From positions 37,649-101,648 of the forward strand of contig NZ_JIBT01000014.1 in assembly GCF_001039575.1 (NCBI RefSeq): a DNA stretch of 64,000 nt, written 5' to 3'. This DNA comes from Halomonas sp. PR-M31 (GTDB lineage: Bacteria; Pseudomonadota; Gammaproteobacteria; Pseudomonadales; Halomonadaceae). A program made the translations under genes and the position numbers. Of the stretch, positions 10,069 through 19,846 are shown piece by piece (the first letter of the stretch is position 1; each line of letters opens with the position of its first letter). The notes below the pieces were generated by a model, which worked only from the letters and a program-made list of their open reading frames with translations, was not told where the DNA came from and ran no database searches.

Positions 10069-12744
10069 TTACACGTCCAGCATTTCGCACAGACGTTCGC
10101 GCAGACGGGTCTGGTGAGCCTGGTCCGTGAGTGGCGCGCCGCAGCGATCGGTAATGAAGAACACATCCTCCACTCGCTCGCCCAGGGTGGCGATCTTGGC
10201 GGCGGAAAGAGCGATCTCCTGTTCCATGAAGATGCGTCCGACTCGGGCCAGCAACCCGGGGCGGTCCGGGGCAATCAGCTCGAGTACGGTGCGTTCGTTG
10301 GCCGGGTCTTGCTCGATCAATACTCGAGTGGGCACTCGGAAATGCTTGAGCTGGCGCGGCGTGTGGCGACTGACGATTTGGGGATAGTCGTCCGGGTCGT
10401 CGAGCTCTTCCACCAGATGGCGACGGATCTCTTCGAGCCGAAAAGCGTCGCGGATCGGCTCATCCTGATCGTCCAGCACGATGAAGGTATTGAGCGTCCA
10501 ATCGCTGCTCGAGGTGGCGATACGCGCATCGTGAATCGATAGATCCAGTTGATCGATGGCTGCGGCGCTAGCGGCGAACAGATCGTTCACCGAACGCGTA
10601 TGGATGAAGACCTTAGTGCCGCCCTCGCTCGAGTCTTCCGCCGGCGCGCTGATCATGATCAACGGCAGCGGGCAGTCGCCATGTTCGAGAATGCCCTGGG
10701 TCTGCCATACGATTTCGCTTGCCTGATACTGCAGGAAATAGTCATCCCCAAGAGTGTTCCAGAGGCACTCGATGTGCGCTACGTCGCTGCCCAGGGTGCG
10801 CAGCAGTGCCAGCGCCTCGGCCCGGGTTTCGGCGATCCAGTCATCGCGATCGATGGGGTTTTCAAGCCCTCGCCGCAGAGCGCGCTTGGTTTCGCCATAC
10901 AGCTGGCGCAACAGTGTGGCGCGCCAGCCGTTCCATAAGGTGGGGTTGGTCGCGTTGATATCCGCGACGGTGAGCACGTAGAGATAGTCCAGGCGCATCT
11001 CTTCACCGATTAGTTCGGCAAATTCGCGAATCACGTCCGGGTCGCTGATGTCGCGCTTCTGAGCGGTCATCGACATCAGGAGATGTTGCTCGATCAGCCA
11101 GACGACCAGGCGCGTATCCCGGGCTGACAAGTCGTGACGCTGGCAGAACTCCTCCGCATCCCGGGCACCAAGCAGGGAGTGATTGCCGCCACGGCCCTTG
11201 CCGATATCATGGTAGAGCCCAGCGATCCAGAGAAGCTCCAGCTTGGGGAGCTGTTGGATCAGTGTTGCGGCAACCGGGAATGCCTCACGACTATCGGGAT
11301 TACGAAAATGCTGCACGAACTTCAACAGGCGCAGAGTGTGGGCGTCCACCGTATAGATATGAAACAGATCGTGCTGCATCAATCCCACGGCCTGGCCGAA
11401 CTCGGGTAGATACTTGCCAAGCACGCCGTAGCGATTCATGCGTCTTAGCTGGCGCGATACGTTGCCATCGCTGCGCAGCAGTTCCATGAACAGACGCTGA
11501 TGACGGACATCGTCCCGAAAAGTGTCGTCGATCTGGTGGCGGTGATCGCGAATCAAACGAATGGTCTGGGCGCGCACGCCTTCGATCCGGGGATGCTGAG
11601 CCATCAGCAGGAAAAGCTCGAGCAGGGCGGCGGGACGGCGATGGAACACCCGGTCGTCTCGGGCTTGAATATAGCCCCCTTTGATCTCGAAGCGCGAATT
11701 GAGCGGTTCGGTCTCGAGGGTTTCGTCAGCCCGTAGAATGACCTCGTCAAAGTGTTGCAGCAACATGTCATTGAGCCCTGCCAGCGCCGTGACATGACGA
11801 TAATAGCGCTTCATGAACTGCTCTACCGCCAGGCGCTGCGGCGTGTCCTGAAAGCCGAACAGCTTTGCGATGGCGCGCTGATGATCGAACAGCAAGCGAT
11901 CCTCGGCACGACCTGTCAGCATGTGCAGCGCGTAGCGCACCTGCCACAGGAAGGCCTGCCCCTGGCTGAGAATGCGCAGCTCCGCATCGTTCATGAACCC
12001 CTGGGCCACTACGTCCTCGTAGCGCAATAGACAGAAATGACGCTTGGCGACCCAGCCGATCATCTGGATGTCGCGCAGGCCCCCGGGCGAGCTCTTGATA
12101 TTAGGTTCGAGCTGGTACTCAGAGTTGTTGTGCCGGCGATGCCGCGCTATCTGCTCCTGCCATTTGGCCTCGAAAAAACGATGAGACGGCCACATGTTGC
12201 AAGAAGACAGTTGTTCGCGCATGGCCTCGCGAAGCCGGTCGGGGCCGGCCAGAGTGCGGGTCTCGATCAGGTTGGTGATGACCGTAACGTCCGCTTCGGC
12301 TTCGCGCTGGCAATCTGCAAGCGAGCGCACGCTATGACCGATCTCGAGACCGATATCCCACAGGAAGGTAATGAACGCGCTTAAGGCTTCCCGGTAGGGC
12401 GTGTCATCGTCTCGTTCCAGTAGCACCATGAGATCGATGTCGGAATGCGGGTGCAACTCGCCGCGCCCGTAGCCACCCACGGCAAGCAGTGCGATACCGT
12501 CATCGGGCCAGGTGTGACGAGTCCAGGCGAGCTCGAGCAGACGATCGAGACACCAGGCGCGGCCATGCACCAGATCCCGGATGTCGGCACCATCATGAAA
12601 ACGGGCATCGAGCCGGCGTTGAATGAGGTTCAGCGCCTGCTTGAACAGCACTACCGGCGGAGAGCCTGTCGCCAGTTCCCGGCGCAAGTCGCCAGTGTCG
12701 AAAAGCGTCTCGTCCGGCTCGAAGCGGTAGTGATGAAGGAGCAT
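10069..12744 (-). CDS. glnD: Bifunctional uridylyltransferase/uridylyl-removing enzyme GlnD
   Basis: GlnD senses glutamine and uridylylates or deuridylylates PII proteins, which sets nitrogen assimilation. The 891-residue protein has the nucleotidyltransferase motif GGYGRGELHPHSDIDLMVL near residue 90, an HD domain (LYHDIGKGRGGNHS near residue 515), and two C-terminal ACT domains, of which the last includes ELIAPDRPGLLARVGRIF. A TTG at 12756 is possible, but I prefer the ATG at 12744, one base after the map stop codon, which implies translational coupling. Confidence 0.97.
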   Translation of the reverse strand: MLLHHYRFEPDETLFDTGDLRRELATGSPPVVLFKQALNLIQRRLDARFHDGADIRDLVHGRAWCLDRLLELAWTRHTWPDDGIALLAVGGYGRGELHPHSDIDLMVLLERDDDTPYREALSAFITFLWDIGLEIGHSVRSLADCQREAEADVTVITNLIETRTLAGPDRLREAMREQLSSCNMWPSHRFFEAKWQEQIARHRRHNNSEYQLEPNIKSSPGGLRDIQMIGWVAKRHFCLLRYEDVVAQGFMNDAELRILSQGQAFLWQVRYALHMLTGRAEDRLLFDHQRAIAKLFGFQDTPQRLAVEQFMKRYYRHVTALAGLNDMLLQHFDEVILRADETLETEPLNSRFEIKGGYIQARDDRVFHRRPAALLELFLLMAQHPRIEGVRAQTIRLIRDHRHQIDDTFRDDVRHQRLFMELLRSDGNVSRQLRRMNRYGVLGKYLPEFGQAVGLMQHDLFHIYTVDAHTLRLLKFVQHFRNPDSREAFPVAATLIQQLPKLELLWIAGLYHDIGKGRGGNHSLLGARDAEEFCQRHDLSARDTRLVVWLIEQHLLMSMTAQKRDISDPDVIREFAELIGEEMRLDYLYVLTVADINATNPTLWNGWRATLLRQLYGETKRALRRGLENPIDRDDWIAETRAEALALLRTLGSDVAHIECLWNTLGDDYFLQYQASEIVWQTQGILEHGDCPLPLIMISAPAEDSSEGGTKVFIHTRSVNDLFAASAAAIDQLDLSIHDARIATSSSDWTLNTFIVLDDQDEPIRDAFRLEEIRRHLVEELDDPDDYPQIVSRHTPRQLKHFRVPTRVLIEQDPANERTVLELIAPDRPGLLARVGRIFMEQEIALSAAKIATLGERVEDVFFITDRCGAPLTDQAHQTRLRERLCEMLDV

Positions 12745-12745
12745 G

Positions 12746-13537
12746 TCAGTTCGCAAGAAAGCTTAAATCTTCTTCGCCCCGGGGCGTCAGTATGTCGACC
12801 CCGGTGGCGGTAACCAGCAAGGTGTGCTCCCACTGGGCGGAAAGACTCTTGTCCCGGGTCACCGCGGTCCAGCCATCGCGAAGCACCTTGGTGCGGTAGC
12901 CGCCGGCATTGATCATCGGTTCGATGGTGAAGCACATGCCCTCGGCCAGGGCGATATCCGCTTCCGGCGCGTAGCCGTCATAGTGCAGCACCTGGGGCTC
13001 TTCGTGGAATACCGCCCCCAGGCCGTGGCCACAGAAATCACGCACTACCGAGTAGCCGTTGGCCTCGGCATGCTGCTGAATTGGCTTGGCAAGGTCGGAC
13101 AGTCGGGCGCCGGGGCGTACCGCAACGATGCTTTTGTAAAGGCACTCCTGAGTGATACGGCATAGCCGCTCGCCCTGAGTATTCTCGCCGATGATGAACA
13201 TCTTGCTGGTATCGCCGTGATAGCCGTCTGCGGTTTTGACGGTGATATCGATATTCATGATATCGCCGTTCTTTAGTTTCTTGGCGTTATCCGGAATGCC
13301 ATGACACACCACATGATTGATCGAGGTGCAGATCGACTTGGGAAAACCGTGATAGTTGAGCGGGGCAGGAGTCGAACCCAGCTCGTCAACGATGTATTCG
13401 TAGCATAGACGGTCCAGCTCGCCGGTGCTGACGCCGAGCTGGACGTAGGGCGTGATCATCTCGAGAACGGAGGCTGCCTGACGACCAGCCTCCCGCATTT
13501 TATCGATCTCAGAGGACGTTTTGATGGGAATGTTCAT
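12746..13537 (-). CDS. map: Type I methionine aminopeptidase
   Basis: Map removes the initiator methionine from nascent proteins. The 263-residue enzyme has the five metal ligands of the family, seen in NIDITVKTADGYHGDTS (two Asp), GHGLGAVFHEEP (His), FTIEPMI (Glu) and WEHTLLVT (Glu). It is the first gene of the minus-strand run and is divergent from rpsB, the usual gammaproteobacterial arrangement. On its strand a TATAAT at 13626-13621 lies about 85 bases upstream but without a clear -35. Confidence 0.97.
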   Translation of the reverse strand: MNIPIKTSSEIDKMREAGRQAASVLEMITPYVQLGVSTGELDRLCYEYIVDELGSTPAPLNYHGFPKSICTSINHVVCHGIPDNAKKLKNGDIMNIDITVKTADGYHGDTSKMFIIGENTQGERLCRITQECLYKSIVAVRPGARLSDLAKPIQQHAEANGYSVVRDFCGHGLGAVFHEEPQVLHYDGYAPEADIALAEGMCFTIEPMINAGGYRTKVLRDGWTAVTRDKSLSAQWEHTLLVTATGVDILTPRGEEDLSFLAN

Positions 13538-13856
13538 GGGGTCTCGATTCGGGAAATGGCAGGCCGGCCGGACGCGATCAGCAGCTAGCCGAAAGGCGGC
13601 AACGGCTTCATCTTGGCACCATTATATGGTATAAAGCCGCGCGCTTTACTGCAATCCGATGTATCTGCGTTCGCGTTTGTAAGATCGGATGTGGTCAAGA
13701 GTCAATGAGCTTAAATGCCTTGAAAACACACATGCACCGTCACATGGTCCCGGGTGCTGCGTAGTCGCTGTCGTTGCTTTTCATTGCAGCCGCCAGGATG
13801 CGCGGTCGGATCCATGGGGTGCGTGGAGGCCTAACCCGTCATATCAGGAGTCACCC

Positions 13857-14591
13857 ATGGCACAAGTCAGTATGCGCGATCTGCTCAAGGCAGGCGCCCA
13901 CTTCGGTCACCAGACCAAGTATTGGAATCCCAAGATGAGCAAGTACATCTTCGGTGCCCGCAACAAGATTCATATCATTAACCTCGAGCACACCCTGCCG
14001 GCTCTCAATGAGGCGGTGTCCGTGGTCGAGAAGATGGCCGCTTCCAACAACAAGATCATGTTCGTCGGCACCAAGCGCGCCGCCAGCAAGATCATCAAGG
14101 AAGAAGCCAACCGGGTCGGTCAGCCTTTTGTCAATCATCGCTGGCTGGGCGGTATGTTGACCAACTACAAGACCATTCGTCAGTCGATCAAGCGTCTGCG
14201 CGAGCTCGAGACCATGCGCGAAGACGGTACCTTCGAGAAGCTGACCAAGAAAGAAGTACTGATGGCGACCCGAGAGCAGGACAAGCTCGAGCGCTCCATC
14301 GGCGGCATCAAGAACATGGGCGGTCTACCGGATGCGCTGTTCGTGATCGACGTCGATCATGAGCGTATTGCCATCAATGAAGCCAACAAGCTGGGCATCC
14401 CGGTCATCGGCACGGTGGATACCAACTCCGATCCGGACGGCGTCGATTACGTTATTCCCGGTAACGATGACTCCATCCGCGCGATCCAGATCTATGTCAA
14501 AGCCATCGCCGATGCCTGCGCTAAGTCGAAGGAAGGCCATTCCGACGAATTCGTTGAAGTGACCGAGAACGACGACGCCGTCGCCGAGTAA
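13857..14591 (+). CDS. rpsB: 30S ribosomal protein S2
   Basis: S2 is a 244-residue component of the small ribosomal subunit and is needed for S1 binding. The protein opens [20 protein letters not shown] and contains [16 protein letters not shown] and [11 protein letters not shown], all typical. The ATG at 13857 has CAGGAG upstream. The 5' leader is long (about 170 bases from 13690) and in enteric bacteria is the site of autoregulation by S2. A perfect hairpin separates it from tsf. Confidence 0.98.
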   Translation: MAQVSMRDLLKAGAHFGHQTKYWNPKMSKYIFGARNKIHIINLEHTLPALNEAVSVVEKMAASNNKIMFVGTKRAASKIIKEEANRVGQPFVNHRWLGGMLTNYKTIRQSIKRLRELETMREDGTFEKLTKKEVLMATREQDKLERSIGGIKNMGGLPDALFVIDVDHERIAINEANKLGIPVIGTVDTNSDPDGVDYVIPGNDDSIRAIQIYVKAIADACAKSKEGHSDEFVEVTENDDAVAE

Positions 14592-14600
14592 CGCAGCTTG

Positions 14601-14630
14601 CCGGCTCGACGATTAGTTTCGTCGAGCCGG
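14601..14630 (+). promoter_or_regulatory. Perfect intercistronic hairpin between rpsB and tsf
   Basis: CCGGCTCGACGA (14601-14612) pairs perfectly with TCGTCGAGCCGG (14619-14630) around a 6-base loop. No T tract follows, so it is not a standard intrinsic terminator. It may attenuate, or protect the rpsB 3' end after processing. Confidence 0.7.
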
Positions 14631-14746
14631 AATTGCGATCGATCAACAAGCGATGAAAGGGAAGCGTCTTTTCATCGCGCATGTCGAATGCCAGCGTATG
14701 GCTGCATTCGGCTATCCGATATCGAAATATTCAGAGGTTAATTACC

Positions 14747-15616
14747 ATGGCAGCTATCAGTGCATCTATGGTCAAGGAACTGCGTGAGCGTACCGGTCTT
14801 GGCATGATGGAGTGCAAGAAGGCCCTCACGGAAGCCGATGGTGACATCGAAAGGGCCATCGAGGATCTGCGCAAGAATTCCGGTCTCAAGGCCGCCAAAA
14901 AAGCGGGTCGCACCGCCGCCGAAGGTGCTGTCGTGACTCGCGTGGCCGAGGACGGAAGCTTTGGTGTGATGGTCGAGATCAACTCCGAGACGGACTTCGT
15001 TGCACGGGATGACAACTTCAAGGACTTCGCCGAGAAAGTGCTGGCCAAGGCCTTCGATACGAAGTCCGACGATGTCTCCGCCATCATGGATGGCGAGATG
15101 GAAGAAACCCGCCAGCGGCTGGTGCAGAAGATCGGCGAGAACATCTCCGTGCGGCGAGCCACGGTTGCCGATGCCCCGGCGGACGGCGTGGTCGGCGAGT
15201 ATGTCCACGGTGGGCGTATCGGCGTGTTGACTCTGCTCAAGGGTGGCAATGCCGAGGTGGCCAAGGACGTCGCCATGCACGTGGCCGCGATCAACCCTGC
15301 GGTAGCGCGCCCGGAGCAGATGCCTCAGGAACAGCTCGACAAGGAAAAGAGCATCATCATGGCTCAGCCGGATATGGCCGGTAAACCCGAGCAGATCGCC
15401 GAGAAGATGGTTCAAGGGCGTCTCAAGAAGTACCTGGCCGAGAACAGCCTGACTGAGCAACCTTTCGTCAAGGACCCCAACACCACCGTGGCAGAGTATG
15501 CCAAGGCCAATGGTAGTGAGGTCGTCGATTTCATCCGCTTCGAAGTGGGTGAGGGTATCGAGAAGGAAGAAGTCGACTTTGCCAAGGAAGTCATGGAACA
15601 GGCCCGTCGCAGCTGA
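14747..15616 (+). CDS. tsf: Elongation factor Ts
   Basis: EF-Ts recycles EF-Tu by exchanging GDP for GTP. The 289-residue protein begins [20 protein letters not shown] with the family signature continuing as [13 protein letters not shown], and has the core motif [12 protein letters not shown]. The ATG at 14747 follows CAGAGG. It is cotranscribed or near-cotranscribed with rpsB, the conserved pairing. Confidence 0.98.
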   Translation: MAAISASMVKELRERTGLGMMECKKALTEADGDIERAIEDLRKNSGLKAAKKAGRTAAEGAVVTRVAEDGSFGVMVEINSETDFVARDDNFKDFAEKVLAKAFDTKSDDVSAIMDGEMEETRQRLVQKIGENISVRRATVADAPADGVVGEYVHGGRIGVLTLLKGGNAEVAKDVAMHVAAINPAVARPEQMPQEQLDKEKSIIMAQPDMAGKPEQIAEKMVQGRLKKYLAENSLTEQPFVKDPNTTVAEYAKANGSEVVDFIRFEVGEGIEKEEVDFAKEVMEQARRS

Positions 15617-15637
15617 GGCCTGATATCCCGTTGTTAC

Positions 15638-15665
15638 GATGGCGTGCGCGCAAGCGCACGCCATC
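15638..15665 (+). promoter_or_regulatory. 12-bp hairpin with GNRA tetraloop between tsf and pyrH
   Basis: GATGGCGTGCGC (15638-15649), loop GCAA and GCGCACGCCATC (15654-15665) form a perfect stem closed by a GNRA tetraloop. No T tract follows. It may be a processing or stability element, or a Rho-assisted terminator. Confidence 0.7.
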
Positions 15666-15727
15666 CTGTATCCAGCCGCCAAGTCGTCACCACATTACAC
15701 CAGTCCGCCATCTTCAGGAGACTCAAT

Positions 15728-16468
15728 ATGCCTGCCACTGCCTCGCGTAATGCCAAGTCGAAGTACAAGCGGATCTTGCTCAAGCTCTCGGGTGAGGCAT
15801 TGACCGGCGATGCCGAGTTCGGTATCGATCCCAAGGTGCTGGATCGCATGGCGTTGGAGATCGGGCAATTGGTCGGTATCGGTGTTCAGATCGGTATCGT
15901 GATCGGTGGTGGCAATTTGTTTCGCGGCGCGGCGCTGCATGCCGCGGGTATGGAGCGAGTGACCGGTGATCACATGGGTATGCTGGCGACGGTAATGAAT
16001 GCCCTGGCGATGCGTGATGCCCTCGAGCGCTCGAATATCCGTTCCCGGGTCATGTCCGCCATTCCCATGAGTGGCGTGGTCGAGCATTATGATCGGCGTA
16101 CCGGTATTCGCTATCTCACTTCCGGCGATGTGGTCATCTTTTCCGCCGGTACCGGGAACCCGTTCTTTACGACTGATTCCGCGGCATGTCTGCGAGGTAT
16201 CGAGATCGATGCGGATGTGGTAATCAAGGCAACCAAGGTCGATGGTGTCTATGATCGTGATCCGGTCAAGTATCCGGACGCGGTCAAATACGATCGTCTG
16301 GGTTACGACGAAGTACTCGATCAGAAACTGGGGGTCATGGATTTGACCGCCATTTGCCTGGTACGGGACCATGACATGCCGGTTCGCGTGTTCGACATGA
16401 CCAAGCCTGGCGCCCTGCTGAATCTAGTAGTGGGTGGCAAGGAAGGTACGCTGATAGACAGAGGTTGA
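15728..16468 (+). CDS. pyrH: UMP kinase
   Basis: PyrH phosphorylates UMP to UDP for nucleotide and cell-wall precursor synthesis. The 246-residue protein has [49 protein letters not shown] and [10 protein letters not shown], the amino-acid-kinase fold of bacterial UMP kinases. CAGGAG precedes the ATG at 15728. It is followed after 4 bases by frr. Confidence 0.97.
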   Translation: MPATASRNAKSKYKRILLKLSGEALTGDAEFGIDPKVLDRMALEIGQLVGIGVQIGIVIGGGNLFRGAALHAAGMERVTGDHMGMLATVMNALAMRDALERSNIRSRVMSAIPMSGVVEHYDRRTGIRYLTSGDVVIFSAGTGNPFFTTDSAACLRGIEIDADVVIKATKVDGVYDRDPVKYPDAVKYDRLGYDEVLDQKLGVMDLTAICLVRDHDMPVRVFDMTKPGALLNLVVGGKEGTLIDRG

Positions 16469-16472
16469 AATC

Positions 16473-17030
16473 GTGATCAATGACATCAAGAAAGACGCTG
16501 AAAAGCGTATGCAGAAAAGCCTGGAATCGTTGCAGACCAATTTCCACAAGATTCGTACCGGGCGCGCTCATCCCAGCATTCTGGATGCAGTGACCGTAGA
16601 GTATTACGGCTCGCAGATGCCGCTCAATCAGGTGGCTAGCGTCAACGTCGAAGATGCCCGCACCCTGACAGTGACGCCTTGGGAAAGGCCTATGGTACCC
16701 AAGATCGAGAAAGCGATCATGACCTCCGATCTGGGGCTCAATCCGGCCACGGCGGGCAACGTGATTCGAGTGCCGATGCCTCCGCTGACCGAGGAAACCC
16801 GCAAGAGCTATATTAAGCAGGCGCGGGCCGAGGCAGAGAACGGGCGGGTTGCCATACGCAACGTGCGCCGCGATGCCAATGGCGACATCAAGGCACTGCT
16901 CAAGGAAAAGGAAATTTCCGAGGATGACGAGCATCGCGCCGAGGATGCCATTCAGAAGCTGACCGATAAGTATGTTGCGGAGATCGATAAGCTTCTGGAA
17001 TCCAAGGAACACGACCTGATGCAGGTCTGA
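16473..17030 (+). CDS. frr: Ribosome recycling factor
   Basis: RRF splits post-termination ribosomes together with EF-G. The 185-residue protein has the expected length and motifs ([36 protein letters not shown]). The only in-frame start near the family N-terminus is the GTG at 16473, with CAGAGG about 8 bases upstream. It lies directly after pyrH and before uppS. Confidence 0.97.
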   Translation: MINDIKKDAEKRMQKSLESLQTNFHKIRTGRAHPSILDAVTVEYYGSQMPLNQVASVNVEDARTLTVTPWERPMVPKIEKAIMTSDLGLNPATAGNVIRVPMPPLTEETRKSYIKQARAEAENGRVAIRNVRRDANGDIKALLKEKEISEDDEHRAEDAIQKLTDKYVAEIDKLLESKEHDLMQV

Positions 17031-17084
17031 GCGGTGGCGAACGGCTGATTCGTCGTTCGTGTTCATTTCTCCGTGCGAGCTATC

Positions 17085-17828
17085 ATGACGTCACCGCAAT
17101 CTCCTAACGTGCCGAATCATGTCGCCATTATCATGGATGGCAACAACCGCTGGGCTCAGTCCCGGGGGCTGTCCGGCATACGTGGCCATCGTGCTGGCGT
17201 CGAGCCGGTACGCGCCGTCATCCGTCGTGCCGCGCAACGCGGCGTGAAAGTCTTGACCCTGTTTGCCTTTTCCAGCGAGAACTGGAAACGCCCTGCAGTC
17301 GAGGTCAATGCGCTGATGGAGCTGTTTCTGATGGTGCTCAAGCGTGAAGTCAAGAAGCTTCACGACAACGACATCCGTCTGACCATCATTGGCGAGCGCG
17401 ACGCTTTTTCCCGATCGATTCAACAATATGTCGAGCGCGCTGAGACGCTGACCCGACACAATCAAGGTCTGCATTTAATCGTTGCCGCCAACTACGGTGG
17501 TCGTTGGGAAGTGACCAGCGCCGCCAAACGCCTGGCTCAACGGGTCGAGAACGGCGAGTTGAGCGCTGCGGATATCGATGAACAGCGTCTGGATGCTGAA
17601 ATCGCTTCAGGCGGTGCGCCAGCGGTGGATCTGTGCATTCGAACCAGCGGCGAACAACGCCTCTCCAATTTCCTGCTATGGCAGCTAGCCTACTCTGAGC
17701 TTCATTTCTCACCATTGATGTGGCCGGACTTCGGCGCCGATGCCTTCGATGAAGCAGTGGATGATTTCCTACGCCGTCAGCGGCGCTTCGGCATGACCCA
17801 AGAGCAAATAGAGGCCCAAGGTGCTTAG
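17085..17828 (+). CDS. uppS: Di-trans,poly-cis-undecaprenyl-diphosphate synthase
   Basis: UppS extends farnesyl diphosphate to undecaprenyl diphosphate, the lipid carrier for peptidoglycan and O-antigen. The protein (247 residues from the ATG) shows the catalytic IIMDGNNRWAQ, the FAFSSENW motif and the C-terminal RTSGEQRLSNFLLWQLAYSE. A GTG at 17073 is an alternative start. It overlaps cdsA by 8 bases. Confidence 0.96.
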   Translation: MTSPQSPNVPNHVAIIMDGNNRWAQSRGLSGIRGHRAGVEPVRAVIRRAAQRGVKVLTLFAFSSENWKRPAVEVNALMELFLMVLKREVKKLHDNDIRLTIIGERDAFSRSIQQYVERAETLTRHNQGLHLIVAANYGGRWEVTSAAKRLAQRVENGELSAADIDEQRLDAEIASGGAPAVDLCIRTSGEQRLSNFLLWQLAYSELHFSPLMWPDFGADAFDEAVDDFLRRQRRFGMTQEQIEAQGA

Positions 17829-18618
17829 ACAACGTGTGTTAACGGCGCTGGTACTCATTCCTTTGGCGTTACTAGGATTGTTTGGTCTCAGTGGTGTCGG
17901 ATTTGCCCTGTTTACTGCAGTCGTGGTGCTACTGGCTGCCTGGGAATGGGCCAATTTATCTGGATTTTCCCGCACCCTGCATCGATTGGTATACGTTCTG
18001 GCGATAGCCCTGGTCATGCTGATCGGCTGGCATACGCATGTCGCTATGGCTGCGTGGCCGCTATGGCTTGCGTTGCTCGGATGGCTGGTAAGCTTTTACT
18101 GGGTGGCGACGTATCCTGACAGCATCAAACAGTGGTCTCGACCATGGCTACGTCTGCTGGTGGGACTTTGGGTGCTGCTACCCTGCTGGATTGGATTCGT
18201 ACAGCTACGCTTGAGCGGCGCCGAATGGCTGCTTTATGTACTGCTGATCGTATGGTTTGCAGACGTCGGCGCCTATTTTGCCGGGCGTCGCTATGGGCGA
18301 CGCAAATTGGCACCCAGGGTGAGTCCAGGCAAGTCTTGGGAAGGTGTCTATGGTGGCATGATTGCTACCGCCTTTCTGGCCGTCGGTTTTTCCATTTTCC
18401 TCGAGCTGGGCGCTGCTGGCGGCTTAGAGTTGATGGTAACGACGGTGATAGTGACACTGGTGTCGGTACTTGGAGATCTGCTTGAAAGCATGTTTAAACG
18501 AGTGCGAGGCATCAAGGATTCCGGTGATCTGCTTCCTGGCCACGGGGGTGTGCTCGATCGTATCGACAGTCTTACCGCCGCGGTACCACTGTTCGCGCTA
18601 TTGCGCTTGTGGGGATGA
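17821..18618 (+). CDS. cdsA: Phosphatidate cytidylyltransferase
   Basis: CdsA makes CDP-diacylglycerol, the precursor of all membrane phospholipids. The 265-residue inner-membrane protein has several hydrophobic helices and the C-terminal signature in SVLGDLLESMFKRVRGIKDS followed by GDLLPGHGGVLDRIDS. Translation starts at a GTG inside the end of uppS, so the two genes are coupled. Confidence 0.96.
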   Translation: MLRQRVLTALVLIPLALLGLFGLSGVGFALFTAVVVLLAAWEWANLSGFSRTLHRLVYVLAIALVMLIGWHTHVAMAAWPLWLALLGWLVSFYWVATYPDSIKQWSRPWLRLLVGLWVLLPCWIGFVQLRLSGAEWLLYVLLIVWFADVGAYFAGRRYGRRKLAPRVSPGKSWEGVYGGMIATAFLAVGFSIFLELGAAGGLELMVTTVIVTLVSVLGDLLESMFKRVRGIKDSGDLLPGHGGVLDRIDSLTAAVPLFALLRLWG

Positions 18619-18633
18619 AATGAGTGAGACGCG

Positions 18634-19830
18634 ATGAACAGTGAAGCCCTCCCGCGAGTGCAGACGGTGACCGTGCTCGGCGCCACGGGTTCTATCGGCA
18701 AGAGCACTCTCGATGTGCTGGCGCGTCATCCGGATCGCTTTCGGGTGCATGCATTGACGGCCTCTACCAGCAGTGCAGCCTTGCGAGATCAATGTCTGAT
18801 TCATCGTCCGGCATTGGCGGTGCTGGCGAATGATCGCGATGAAGCCTGGTTGCGTGCCGAGTTTAAAGAGGCCGGTCTTGAGATCGAAGTCCGCTCTGGC
18901 GAAGCGGCGCTGGTGGAAGTGGTCGAAGCGGCGGAAGTGGACGTGGTGATGGCCGCTATCGTCGGCGCCGCCGGTCTGCTGCCGACACTAGCAGCAGTTC
19001 AGGCCGGCAAGCGCGTGCTACTGGCCAACAAAGAAGCGCTGGTCATGTCCGGCGCTCTGTTCATGCAAGCCGTAGCGCATCACGACGCCGTACTTTTGCC
19101 TATCGATTCCGAACATAATGCCATCTACCAGTGTCTACCGTCGGATCGCCGTAATGGTCTGGCCGGTATGGGTGTCACACAGCTATTGCTGACTGCTTCC
19201 GGCGGTCCGTTTCGTGGCTGGAGTGCCACCCAGCTGAGCGCGGTTACGCCAGAGCAGGCCTGTGCTCACCCCAACTGGTCCATGGGTCGGAAGATCTCCG
19301 TGGATAGCGCCACCCTGATGAACAAGGGGCTTGAGTTGATCGAGGCATGCTGGTTGTTTGAGGCGCGGCCGGAACAGATTGAAGTCGTCGTGCATCCACA
19401 AAGCGTGATTCACTCCCTGGTAGCCTACAGCGACGGTTCGGTCATCGCCCAGTTGGGCAATCCGGACATGCGTACGCCGATCGCTTTCGGCCTGGCCTGG
19501 CCGGAGCGAATCAATGCGGGGGTGGAGCGGCTTGATCTGTTCAAAGTGGCGCAACTCGATTTCGAGCCGGCAGACGAAGCGGCATTTCCCTGTCTGAGTT
19601 TGGCTCGGGATGCGATGATTGCCGGCGGTACGGCGCCTGCGCTGCTCAACGCGGCCAATGAAGTAGCTGTAGCGGCGTTTCTCGATCGACGGCTGAGCTT
19701 TGCCGGTATTGCAGAAACGGTCGCGGCAGTGCTCGATGCCTGTGACGTAGTGGCCGCAAATGAGCTGGACGTGATTCTTGACGAGGATAGTCGTGCGCGG
19801 CGTGTCGCCGAGCGATATCTGACACGCTGA
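18634..19830 (+). CDS. ispC: 1-deoxy-D-xylulose 5-phosphate reductoisomerase
   Basis: IspC (Dxr) makes 2-C-methyl-D-erythritol 4-phosphate, the first committed step of the MEP isoprenoid pathway that feeds UppS and ubiquinone synthesis. The 398-residue enzyme has the NADPH motif [33 protein letters not shown] and [19 protein letters not shown]. It lies 15 bases after cdsA. Confidence 0.97.
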   Translation: MNSEALPRVQTVTVLGATGSIGKSTLDVLARHPDRFRVHALTASTSSAALRDQCLIHRPALAVLANDRDEAWLRAEFKEAGLEIEVRSGEAALVEVVEAAEVDVVMAAIVGAAGLLPTLAAVQAGKRVLLANKEALVMSGALFMQAVAHHDAVLLPIDSEHNAIYQCLPSDRRNGLAGMGVTQLLLTASGGPFRGWSATQLSAVTPEQACAHPNWSMGRKISVDSATLMNKGLELIEACWLFEARPEQIEVVVHPQSVIHSLVAYSDGSVIAQLGNPDMRTPIAFGLAWPERINAGVERLDLFKVAQLDFEPADEAAFPCLSLARDAMIAGGTAPALLNAANEVAVAAFLDRRLSFAGIAETVAAVLDACDVVAANELDVILDEDSRARRVAERYLTR

Positions 19831-19846
19831 CCAGAGAGGAATGCAT

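Noticed and set aside
13621..13640. rpsB promoter at the TATAAA near 13630
   Set aside because: The base 17 upstream begins TTCATC, which is a poor -35. The same bases on the minus strand give a better -10 for map.
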